Source of the DNA: Chara braunii
Lineage: Eukaryota > Streptophyta > Charophyceae > Charales > Characeae
Length of the DNA: 64,000 nucleotides
Reading direction: 5' to 3'
NCBI GenBank assembly: GCA_003427395.1
Contig: BFEA01000210.1
Location: 576,771-640,770, forward strand
In this document: piece after piece, positions 54,641 through 64,000 of the stretch
How positions within the stretch are numbered: position 1 is the first letter of the stretch
Layout of the letters: each line of letters opens with the position of its first letter
The notes under the pieces: model-generated
What the model was told of the DNA's origin: nothing
What the model saw: only the letters and a program-made list of their open reading frames with translations
Database searches by the model: none
Program-made: the position numbers and the translations under genes

Positions 54641-57080
54641 AACATCAGATGTGAGGTAGGAAGGTAGGATTATTTCATAATAACTCAAGCACAACTTGGG
54701 TACTGGCCTGTGTTCTGTTGCAGGTCACTCTTATTTTCATATTGATTCGAGGCCCGACTAATTTCAAGCTGATCCTACGAGGGATAAAGTAATGTTATCT
54801 CTCTGATAACATGTCAGTTTCCGACCCAAACTCGTTCTCACTACTCAACCTAAGGCCTTAGCTCTTGCGGGTTGCAATGTTTCTTTGGGTTGTACTTGGG
54901 ACGATTATTAAATGGTCATTTAAAAAAGGAGTAAGTGTCTTCCTTTTGGAGGTTAGACAAAGGTTGAGCCTTATGTAGATCAGGCAAAGGGGTGTGAGTA
55001 CAGAGAGTGGGTGAAGTTGACCCCGTGTGGTGCATGGCCTTTTGGTTGAATCTTGGATGTGATCGTAGGTATATTTATGGTTCGGACTCTGATTTGACTG
55101 CCTGCGATCTCATATATATATGGGTGAAGGGAGTCCCACTGTGATTGTGAGAAGTGATTGTCTCGTCATATATATATACAAACAGATGCCTCAAGCGTCC
55201 CCGCGTCATACAACGACGGTGCAAGGGTTAAACAAAATATGCCTGGAGAGAGAAGGGAGATCCTTTTTTACCTCTTGCTTTTTAAAACTATTATGGTTGG
55301 ACATTGTAGTCCGTGACAAACCTCTTAACCCTCGAATGTCGGAGCTCGTCTCCAGGGTGTGGTTCTCAACCGCTTTAGCGGTTGTCTGGCGTCGAGAGAT
55401 TAATCCCTTAAGATGTGTGTCAGCCGACACTTGAGTGCCGAACGTGACCCTCAAAACCATTGAGGGGCTCGTGATTATGGGTACTACATGGTACGCCATC
55501 AATGTCACTGCTCGTGTATTAATGCATGGCTAGTCAATATGACTAGGACCTGTGTCACTGCGATATTTATTTAGAGCCTCATGCGACACTTATTCGATCT
55601 GCTTAGTAAAAGTTATAGGTCAAGTGTGGAAACAGAAACTAAGGGCGATGTACGCATGAAGTTCGATTTCTTTTAGATGTTGAGATGTATAGCATGGTTA
55701 GATTCGAGCGTCCTAATCGACCGGCGTAGGATCGCGTTCGAGAGGATCAGTGCCTCGGAAGACGATTCGTGTACGAGGCCGATTCGGGCGTTAAACCACT
55801 AGTGCCGATTCGTGGCTTAGGATACCAGTATGCCGAGTCTTGGCACTACCACTAGCAGAACGGGCCGAGGCTGGGGCAAGCATTACCAAAAGTAAAGAAA
55901 GAAAAAGAAATGAATGAAATTGGGTGCATTCTCGAAAGTGTAAGTATGAGCATGCCCTCTGATAAGATCTATTCAGCAGAAGAATACAAAAAAAAAAAAA
56001 AACGACGTGGTCATCAAAAACTAGGACCACAAAAAAAAAAAGAAAAAAAACATACCACCGCTCTGACCATAAAATCAGCTGGATACACTCTTCGAAGTCC
56101 CACTGTAGGTACGCCCAATAGCTGAGCCTTCGAGCGTTTCACGAAAAACAACCTGGCATACTGGCAGGCGAATCTATCAAAATGGAAAAGAACAAACAAA
56201 AAAAAAAAACTGAAAAATGAATCTATCCTAAATCCCTAGCAGGTCTCTTTCAACGACAACTAGGTGGGATCATGGCCTGTAGAGATTGTTTCCCCGACGG
56301 CCAATCACTCGGCCAAGTGCATTTTTTTTAATTTTTTTTTATGAGCACTGTAGCAGCGAAAAATGAACGATCGGTTTCATGCTCAACGACCCCCTTCCGA
56401 CGCGGCGCGTTAACAGCCGCATTGAAAATTTGTAGCCGGGCGAGGTACTGGAGATTTAACCGTGCGTGTAACTCCTATGTTACAACGAACCAGAAATGCC
56501 CTCTCTCAGGCCACCTTTATGACTGCATACGAAAAACCTTCGCGATGCTCAGTGGGGATACGCCCACCTAAGGGAAGGTGACAACTCCCATGGGTGGAGG
56601 TAGGTGCCTCGCATGACCCTATTCAATCGTAAGGGTTGGTGAGAGGTATGGCTGACGCACTCGACCGGAGCGGCAACATTCTACGACGAAGTCCTGCAAA
56701 TCCTGTGTCTCTCAGCTGGGAGGGCCCCCTCTGCGGGACCGATGCGCTCGACAACATGTAAACCATTTGCAAAAAGTCCTGCATAACTTGACCGAGTATC
56801 GATTCAAGATCAACCACGATATGCGTGAAATATGTCTAACAAGAATTGTCGTACCTCTGCTATGTAATAGATGAAGATGGGCTTTGGCCAGAAAACCAGA
56901 ATATAGTCGCACTTAAAGGTTGTTCGAGACCGAAAACCTAACTAAGTTGAGATGGATGAGCTAATTACTACGGAAAGCCACGTAGATCATCAAAGAAGCA
57001 GACCGCATGAGAATAAAACAACCACCATTTCTTCATCTTTTTCAAAAGCTGGAAGAATATGTTGATAGAGTACCTCGTGT
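54641..57080. other. No gene recognised
   Basis: Contains a small hairpin (AACCGCTTTAGCGGTT near 55367), AT dinucleotide stretches near 55115 and 55170, and A runs near 55990 and 56030. Open frames (55206-55508 minus, 56341-56571 plus) have no recognisable domain. Confidence 0.35.
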
Positions 57081-57525
57081 TGAAGGCCGTGAAATAAACC
57101 CGACCTTACCATTCACAATCGCAACAGAAGCAATTTAGTTTGAGATAGGGGCCGTACTGTAGCAAGATAATGAAAACAATACAGCCCCATGGAGTTTGTG
57201 TCCAAGGGCATGTTGTATGAGAAGGTAGCTAATTCTACTGTTGAAAGAGTGTCCAAGACATTTCAAAATGAACTCAGATCACGATACACAATGTTGGCTG
57301 AAGATGCAGGCGACGTTGAACTTGGTCAGAAGATACACGAGTTTGATTACGAATATAAGCCGCCGATGATGCACAAGCACAACATGATAGTGGATGCTCT
57401 GTCCCGAATAGCTGATCATTTCCATTTGTTAGTCACTTACATCAATGTCACGCAGGAACCGTGGCTGAAGTACGAAGACATATGCAAAAGATCCAATACT
57501 TCGAGGTCATCACTACAGTAAGGGA
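57081..57525 (+). pseudogene. Ty3/gypsy RNase H relic
   Basis: Upstream of the open frame, LPFTIATEA...IGAVL.QD (about 57105-57165) matches the start of gypsy RNase H. The frame from 57189 gives EFVSKGMLYEKVANSTVERV, then after an internal deletion IHEFDYEYKP, HKHNMIVDALSRIADHFH, the end of RNase H. The central catalytic portion is lost. It resembles the lineage whose integrase remnants lie at 11.3-12.2 and 60.6 kb. Confidence 0.78.
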
Positions 57526-57929
57526 TAAGCCAGAAGACCTTCCAGCATAAAGTTTAAACCACCAGTCCATTGGACCCTTTCAACCACTACTATCTCCACC
57601 AGCATTGGGAAAATAGGGAAAACCAACAGTTCATATTGCCCGCTCGCGAAAGGGGAAAAAAAGGTACTTTCTCTACTGCAACGATGGTCGAGCAGGGTAG
57701 TCAAGGAAGCCGTGCTCACAAAATTCCTCCATTTCTTTCTCTCTTCTTATTTTTTTCGACTCCCCTGCCAGTGAGGCAGGGCAGAATCCGTGACTTTCCC
57801 AAGCTGTGTTTCCTTGAGGCTTGTAACCGTGATCACACTGGTACTTAGAGGAATGTATCCAGCCAATATCTTGACCGAATCAGTGTTTCCTTTTTTTTTC
57901 CCCCTTCTTTGTTTTTCTTCTATCTGAGA
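57526..57929. other. No gene recognised
   Basis: A short plus-strand frame (57570-57848) shows no domain. A small hairpin-like CCTGCC...GGCAGG lies near 57766-57781. Confidence 0.35.
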
Positions 57930-58160
57930 ATTTGGCCACGGGGCTGAGGCACCCTTACTGAGGGCACACTCACACTACCATTTCCAAGAATGTATACAAC
58001 TGCATTTCACGACCAAAGATTTGTCTCCTTTCCCCTGAGTTTCAGGGCCACGATATTTTTATTTTTTGTTCTTTCTGGTTTGGGACCCAGGCTCGGAAAA
58101 ACTAGGTGCCATTCAAGCTCTGCAAAAACAGGCTCGGAGGTACTAGTGCTTTGATGTAGA
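57930..58160 (+). repeat. Copy of the repeat family at the window start
   Basis: TGGCCACGGGGCTGAGGC, ACTGAGGGCACACTCACAC and the block CCCAGGCTCGGAAAAACT...AACAGGCTCGGAGGTA match 190-380 and 800-876 in order and orientation. The copy is more compact than at the window start. Confidence 0.65.
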
Positions 58161-58886
58161 TTTTCTCGGTACCGAATACGGTAGTGAAAAGTACTGTAAT
58201 CAGGCAAGGCTTAGGTTTGGAAGCGAAGTCTGCAAGCCCCAAAAACATATATTCAAATTGGCACTGGAAATAGAAAAGATCAACAAACCAAGGCTGAACT
58301 TCTGTTCCGAATCAGTCTGGTCAGACTGGCCGGTCAAACGGCCCGATTCACCTGCCCCTAGTTCCCAACACATTTTCACTGAGAGGGGGATCCATTATCT
58401 GGCGCCACGAATTGGTCCAGTTAGGGTTTAGGAGGTCCAAAACAATTAAAAAAAAATAAAATCTGATCGAATATACCCGCTCATCACATTTGAAAACAGA
58501 GATTAGCGGCCGAACAAGCCACCCTCTTCACACGTCGTCGGCAGGAAACCACCGGCCCAGGCCCGATTCACTCCGCAGCCTTGCCTCACCCCATAACACT
58601 CTACATGGACTTCACCCCCAATCACGAAAAGGTGCATATAGACGGTTGTGTGATGGAGCTGGGCAAGTCGCACCGATCTCCAGTTCCCTCCTACAGACCT
58701 CGCACCTCTCCTGGTCGTATATGCACCACTTCGCCCGACCTGCATGTGAATCTGCTTGCATGTCATCGCCTGCATCTGCTTGCAAGGAAGCCACAACCCA
58801 TCGCGATCAACACCCACCGGCCCACTGTGCACGCAATCGCGTCTGTCCAGCACGCATGACCAAAAAGTTCTTACCTTCGTCTGAAT

Positions 58887-58921
<35 letters not shown>

Positions 58922-58923
58922 TG
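58161..58923. other. Unassigned, ends at the artefactual junction
   Basis: Frames on both strands are open at 58490-58920 (154 codons plus, 145 minus) but each runs into the adapter. No domain is seen. A TGGCGCC at 58398 is a weak primer-site candidate. Confidence 0.35.
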
Positions 58924-58961
58924 CTGTCTCTTATACACATCTAGATGTGTATAAGAGACAG
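58924..58961. other. Nextera mosaic-end junction (sequencing artefact)
   Basis: Two back-to-back 19-bp Tn5 mosaic ends: CTGTCTCTTATACACATCT at 58924-58942 and its exact reverse complement at 58943-58961. This is the circularisation junction of Nextera mate-pair libraries and is not expected in a genome. Its translations (for example SYTHLDVYKRQ and MCIRDR) are known database contaminants. The bases on either side may come from DNA that is not adjacent in the genome. Confidence 0.97.
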
Positions 58962-60114
58962 GATTTCCATCTTCCCGCCTCGTCCTCCTCCGTCTACTCT
59001 TCTCGTCCTTCCAGTCATAAGCTACAATTGTATTTTTTTTTCTTCTTCGAGAGTTAACTTCTTCCTCCTCCCCCCCCCCCCTTCCCTTCTTTGCTCCTTC
59101 TTCTCCCCCAAAGGTAGCCAGAGCAATAGGCCACACTTCTTTTTTCTTTTTTCCAAAGTCCTTCTGCTTCCCCGCTCTTTCTTCTCCATGTCTCCCTATG
59201 GTCGACATAGCCATAGCCACCATGTTTTTTTACTTTTTTTTCTTCTTTCTGCACCCCACCCAACCCCCAACCCCTGAAATAGCCACCCCCACCCCCGCCC
59301 TGTGCTTCTGTTTCTTCCTCCTCTTCTTCTTCCCGACTTTGCGGATGTGAAGAGATCTTGCAGCCCAACCATGATTTCATTAAAAAGAAGTACCAACATG
59401 GACCTGTTTTAGGCCGAACCGGAATTCAGCTTGGGCCTCGGACCACGGGTCAAATCGGCCAGGTTAGGTCCAGCCTGCTCGGTTGCGGGGCCAGCCCTGC
59501 AACAAACTGGGCTGGGCTGAAAAGAAAGAAACAAAAGGGGAAAAAAAAGAAACAAAAACATTTTGACTGTGATAGCAGTCAGATGCATTCTGGAAAGTAC
59601 TAGTCTGAGTGGGCACTTAGCGAGGGCGTTTCCTGAGACTGCGGAATACGCCCTGCGTTGCTGGCAGGACATTGAGAGAAAAAAAATAGAAGAAACAACA
59701 ACAACAACAAAGATTTGGCCATTATTAGTGGTCAGACACATTCTGAAAAGTACTAGTATGTATGCCCTCCTCAGTCAAGGTCTCTATTTTTTTTCTTTAC
59801 GTCTGCTGGCACAAGGTGCGACACTAAATGTCAAGGTAGGCTGGTACAGGTACACCTACCTCAAAAGAGAACAACAACATGCACTGTTACATTGCATGCT
59901 CAGAAGAAAGCATTTTTTGGTTCACAAATTTAGGGTCCGATGGACTGGTGCTTCGACGAACATGCTGTTGTTTTTCAACCTCTCTGGGAGAACACTGACT
60001 ACTTACCCACAATGATGAGCCGATACGCAGCACAATCTTGGGGGAATGCCATGATGCTAATAGGCACTTTGGTTAGCAGAAGACTTGTCCCAATTTACCG
60101 TGCTCGTTTACGTG
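58962..60114. other. No gene; polypyrimidine DNA and a short repeat
   Basis: 58970-59340 is CT-rich, producing spurious long frames. CAGATGCATTCTGGAAAGTA (about 59580) and CAGACACATTCTGAAAAGTA (about 59733) start two diverged copies with a period near 155 bp, related to the repeat at the window start. Confidence 0.5.
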
Positions 60115-60560
60115 GGTGGGCATGGAGTTTTACAGCACCAGATATATCACAGGCTTTTAGAGTCTGGAAGTATGCCACTGCAATAAGAGTACCACACAAT
60201 CACCTTTAGGCTTGCTGAGCGCTATTCCCAGAGCACCCAAAGGATCGCTGTTCCCTGAGCACCCAGAGGAGGTGGGCATGGAGTTTTACAGCACCAGATG
60301 TATCACAGGATGCGAGCAACGCAGGCTCTTAGCGTCTGGAAGTCTGCCACTGCAATAGGAGTACTACACACTCACCGTTAGGCTTGCTGAGCACTATTCC
60401 CTGAGCACCCAGAGGATCGCTATTCATAGATTCCATGGATCTTAGAGGATCGCTACTCATTGCTGAGCACTATTCCCTGAGCACCCAGAGGATCGCTATT
60501 CATAGATTCCATGGATCTTAGAGGATCGCTATTTATAGATTCCATGGATACTAAGTTCAA
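60115..60560. repeat. Nested tandem repeats, about 156 bp and 67 bp
   Basis: GGTGGGCATGGAGTTTTACA begins at 60115 and 60271, with matching sequence through GGCTTGCTGAGC and GGATCGCT. Downstream, a unit of TGCTGAGCACTATTCCCTGA...TTCCATGGATCTTAGAGGAT repeats twice, followed by a shortened copy (about 60388-60550). Confidence 0.8.
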
Positions 60561-60564
60561 GAGT

Positions 60565-60890
60565 AGATCAGGGAACAGGCGAGTTATGGTTGTTGTTGAC
60601 AGGGTCGGTAAGTACACACTGAGTTCATTGCCCTGCCCGGGGAAGCTAAGATAGACTTAGTCATAGACAAGTTCTTCGCTCATTGGATCAAAGATGACAG
60701 TCATCCTCTAAAAGTAGGCAGAGACAGAGATGTGAGGTTTACAGCACAAGCCTGGCAGCATCCAATGAAGGAATGAGCATCCCAGTTCACTAAGTCCTCA
60801 GGAAGGGACTCAAAGACGAACCCAGAGACGGAAGAGATCAACAAATAGCGCTTGCAGGACATTAGACACAACCCGGTTGATTGGAATCAG
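60565..60890 (+). pseudogene. Ty3/gypsy integrase core relic
   Basis: Across two or three frames: RRVMVVVDRVGKYT, then VIDKFFAHWI, then GRDRDVRFTAQAW (second catalytic Asp), then NPETEEINK with the Glu region. These match the core seen at 11.3-11.9 kb (FVIVDRFIKYA, NNRDVGFT, NHPEANDQAEQMNR), so both come from one lineage. Stops and lost segments make it dead. Confidence 0.75.
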
Positions 60891-61511
60891 ATGAGCAGCA
60901 ACCACATATCTTCAAGAGCTAGATCCAACTCCAATTGCACAAACTGCGGAGACCAACAAGACCTATATACACGCGTGTGTTTCCACACCCTTTCCATTCC
61001 CATAATTTGCTGCTGCTGCTGCGCACACTCTGCACAAAGCTGGTAAAACCATCGCTCAACACTGTCAACAGTAATGCTTATAAAATTTAATAAAAACATG
61101 TGCATGTGTACTACTTCATTCAGGAATGCCAGAAAATAGTGCCATAGAACGAACAGATTGCTTCTTGCACGTGAACGACCATATCCACACAGCTTCCTAA
61201 ATCGACATGTACAGAAACACGAATCATGGCATTAGCATAATACAGAACAGGTCCACAGAGGGTCGACAAAACTAACGCCCTTGCGGAAAACCCACCGCTT
61301 CCCCCACAGCATTGGTGGGAGGCTCAGACTGGTTGAAACCGCTGTCGATCAACACTGGACTTCAGGGCAGATTTCATTCAGAAAACCCTACCTACCTGAC
61401 AACGTCTTTTTTTTTTTTTTTTTGTTGTTGTTGTTGAAAACCTAACCTATATTCTCTCAACGTACCTCCCAGTACCTTCCTACCTGGCGTGGAATGATAC
61501 ACTCTTGATCT

Positions 61512-61565
61512 GTGGACCACAAGCATGTGACACTAAAGGTGACGGGTTGGATTCCCGGGGTCTGC
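61512..61565 (+). ncRNA. tRNA-like SINE head 1
   Basis: GTGGACCACAAGCATGTGAC followed by GACGGGTTGGATTCCCGGGG resembles the D-arm to T-arm part of a tRNA with a B box (GGTTGGATTCC). It is a degenerate head of a tRNA-derived SINE. Confidence 0.4.
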
Positions 61566-61721
61566 TCTATGCGAGAAGCAGTACCTCAGCTCCTAACACC
61601 TGGCGTGAGGTGGAAAGCGAAGCGATACTTCCACGGCCAGCGAGGGGGGCCAAGCCAAGTATCTCCACCGGTGAACCCGAAGGCGTACCACAGGGAGCAG
61701 CGGGAGATCGAATGGACGGCG

Positions 61722-61797
61722 CAGGGAATCGAACCCGCGACCTCCGGAATACCACTTACGTGCTCAACGAACCGAACTAGCTCGCTTGGGTCCCTGC
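61722..61797 (-). ncRNA. tRNA-like SINE head 2
   Basis: The minus strand has a D-arm-like GCTAGTTCGGTTCGTTGAGC and a perfect B box GGTTCGATTCC at 61736-61726 inside GGTCGCGGGTTCGATTCCCT. The anticodon stem does not fold, so it is SINE-derived. It faces the plus-strand heads on either side. Confidence 0.5.
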
Positions 61798-61941
61798 AGG
61801 AAATCATCTGTTTCAGAGGGGTGCCAATTTGGTCACACCATCGGTAGCCTTCCCAGGTAGCTCTGCCATAATGAGGCAGGCAAACAATAGGGTCAATATC
61901 ATGAAAAAGCTAGGCCTAGTGGACTAAAAGCGCCGTGTGCA

Positions 61942-62280
61942 GGGGCCAGCAGCAAAGCTCCGTTATTAGAGCGCGTACATTGCATTCAGAAGCTCGTGGG
62001 TTCGATCCCCAACATCTTCCGTGCGGTTCCCCACGTCGCCCTACAGCGCACTTTGTGTTCACCGGCTGAGATAGATAGTTGGCTGCTCTTGGCAGGAGTC
62101 CGGGATCCGGCGATCCCTCGCTGGGGGTTATTGCCCTGACTACCATCCCCGTACAGAGTAGAGCGGATAAATATAGGAGGGTCCCCTCTAACCATTTCCC
62201 TCCTCCTGTGGCAGTTGGTGTGATCGTGATTCCCAGTGGTAGTTGGTGTGAGGTGGAATGAAAAAATACATTGAGAGAAG
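61942..62280 (+). mobile_element. tRNA-Ala-derived SINE
   Basis: 61942-62020 resembles tRNA-Ala(TGC): GGGG start, AGCTC...GAGCG D-arm, ATTGCAT anticodon loop, GTGGGTTCGATCCCC T-arm, CATCTTCC end. It has substitutions and an enlarged 5' part, so it is not a working tRNA. A body of about 250 bp follows, ending near GGTGTGAGGTGGAATGA. A related phrase (GGCGTGAGGTGGAAAG) lies in the neighbouring unit at 61602, suggesting a shared SINE tail. Confidence 0.6.
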
Positions 62281-64000
62281 AAAATAGCACTGTGAATCGA
62301 CTGTTGGATAGGCCATTGCCCCACAATGGTGCAGTCTTCCAGGGGCAGGCAAATCACATATCGGAAAACCGAGGATTCGAGGAGCAATGGAGGTACGGTT
62401 GGTTGAATTCCATTCCACGCCCAACAACCAGTCAGTCGTACATGCCAACGTGAACAAATGCAGACTCCAGAGGACAGAGTTCCAGGTTGTCAAGTGCAAA
62501 GTATTAAAAGCAAAATAGTCCCGGTGATCAAGGCAACAAACCATGAAACATTGAGAGTACAGTATCCAAAAAAAAAAAATTGGGAAAAAAATTCCAGAGA
62601 TGGGGTGCAGGCTGTGCAGCGGCCGGCTAAGCACACCATGCATCCTGTGGTGTCCAGCATGCCCCCGACAACCCTTTTAAATTCTGGAGGTGCGGACCTC
62701 TCACGCCCGGCCGTACTCTTAAGGATGAGCAGCTTCTGGCCAAAGGGAGTGGAGAAGAAACAATAAAAAGAAAATAAAACATAGAAATGATCATTAGAAA
62801 AAGAAAAAAGACAAGAGACAATGTCAGGAAACAGGGAGAGGGTTCACTGAGGTATCCATTGCTGAAAACATATGCCAAGGAGTGAAGAAGAAAGTCAGAC
62901 CGACCGCTCGAGCGATCAGGCTAGCTACAACTTTCCTTCACACTGGAAAAGAACACCAAACCAAGGGCAGCAAGGCAGCGGATCTCTGGCTCCAAGCGTT
63001 CCTATCACTCAACACATCGAGGATCAATCAAACATGAGGAGCCGGTGTCGTAGTATATGCCACATTCCCACAGCTGCCATCTAGTCCCTTTGCGTGACAC
63101 AATGGCTTCCTTCCACGTTCAGCAAGACACTGCCACATCTACACAACTGCCCTCTAGTCCCTTTGCATGACACAATGGCACTAACTAAACCAGGCACACA
63201 AAGAAAGGTAGAGGCAAAAAGAGACGTTTCGTACACAGAGCCACTAATAACACAAACGGCAAACGGCACACATCACCTCTCTCTCAGAAGAATGTTGACG
63301 ACCCGCTCAAACGGCTGGTGAACGTCATTTGAAAGGCTTTTGCATGGGCCAAGCGCCATTGCTAGACACTCCAGACAGCACTCCAGACTTCCACGCGCAC
63401 ATAATACACGACTTTGCGACACACCAATTTTGCATACCTGGCAATTAAACATGTGTGGAGCCCTATGGCATACTGACCTGTTGCTTTTGGAAGCATTCGC
63501 TCAAACCTGTCCAAACTCTCAATTAGAACAGAGAAAAACAGAAGAATTGCCACGATGGCAGGCTCGCCAAGAGAATCCAGGGAGTGTGCGATGGTAATCA
63601 CACAATGTGAAGAAACAGGGAGAAGACACACACCTGTAATCACACGATATGAAGAAACAGGGAGGAGACGCCAACATGAAAGTTTCCTAGGGAGGAAACA
63701 ACCAACACACTGAAGCACAGGCAATGAGAAATATGTAAGCAAATTTAGGAAAGACACTTTACAAATCTTTAGGAAAAAACATGAAGCCAAAAAGGTTAAA
63801 CAAAAGAAGAAGAAGAAGAAGAAGAAGAAGAAGAAGAAGAAGAAGAAGATAAGATTTCGATGTTTTACAGCCCTTTTGGATTGCACAAGATCACTGCTAC
63901 AACTTCCACCAAGCTCGCTGCTGCTGCTCTAAGTAGAAGAGCATAAATCATGCCCTGCAGCGAAATCAGAGGCAAATCGCCAATGAACTGCAGAGAAGAC
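62281..64000. repeat. No gene; small tandem repeats
   Basis: CTGCCATCTAGTCCCTTTGC (about 63073) and CTGCCCTCTAGTCCCTTTGC (about 63146) start two 73-bp units. AATCACAC...GAAGAAACAGGGAG repeats at about 63597 and 63645. (AAG)n runs from 63804 to 63849. No domain is seen in the open frames. Confidence 0.6.

Noticed and set aside
58395-58412. TGGCGCCACGAATTGG as a primer-binding site
   Set aside because: Only the first seven bases match common primer sites, and no LTR end or partner LTR was found.
58490-59277. Open frames ending or beginning with LLYTSRCV, SYTHLDVYKRQ or MCIRDR
   Set aside because: These peptides come from the Nextera mosaic-end junction, not from a gene.

Overview
This window looks like intergenic nuclear DNA of a green eukaryote, most likely a streptophyte alga such as a charophyte. 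Four things point there. One intact gene encodes a LESV/ESV1-type starch-granule protein, a family of starch-storing plants and their algal relatives. There are several plant-like U6 snRNA copies. LTR and non-LTR retrotransposon remains are abundant and heavily mutated. Microsatellites, poly(A)/poly(T) runs and satellite DNA are common. I see no bacterial-style operons. The species itself is an inference.

Layout. 0-6.6 kb: degenerate tandem repeats, four U6 snRNA-like copies (two fused head to tail) and a 50-bp-arm hairpin beside a poly(C) run. 6.67-9.22 kb: the single convincing cellular gene, a LESV-like protein of 850 codons in one exon. 10.5-13.3 kb: an internally deleted Ty3/gypsy element on the minus strand with two LTRs of about 570 bp and a broken integrase. 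13.3-14.1 kb: the end of a LINE. 15.4-18.96 kb: a second LINE whose endonuclease/RT part is on the minus strand and whose 3' zinc-knuckle part is on the plus strand, as expected from twin priming. 19-25 kb: an assembly gap, a 67-bp-arm hairpin and a palindrome-rich repeat family. 25-27.8 kb: a perfect 26-bp palindrome, one intact-looking and one decayed hammerhead ribozyme, and a tRNA-like/U6 composite retroposon.

27.98-37.35 kb: the two complementary halves of one Ty3/gypsy polymerase in opposite orientations, meeting in frame at a shared CAGAAAGA. Between them lies an 80-bp satellite that itself switches orientation. 37-57 kb: AT-rich DNA, RT/RNase H relics, a 235-codon orphan reading frame, a 111-bp in-frame tandem repeat, a further U6 copy, and a hAT-like MITE with an 8-bp target duplication. 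57-64 kb: gypsy RNase H and integrase relics, a tRNA-derived SINE cluster and small tandem repeats. A Nextera transposase junction at 58,924-58,961 marks probable artificial joining of DNA.

The only cellular function I can support is control of starch granules by the LESV-like gene. Everything else is transposon biology. The most interesting candidates are the hammerhead pair, the inversion-split gypsy element with its inverted satellite, and the two long hairpins that could feed small-RNA pathways.
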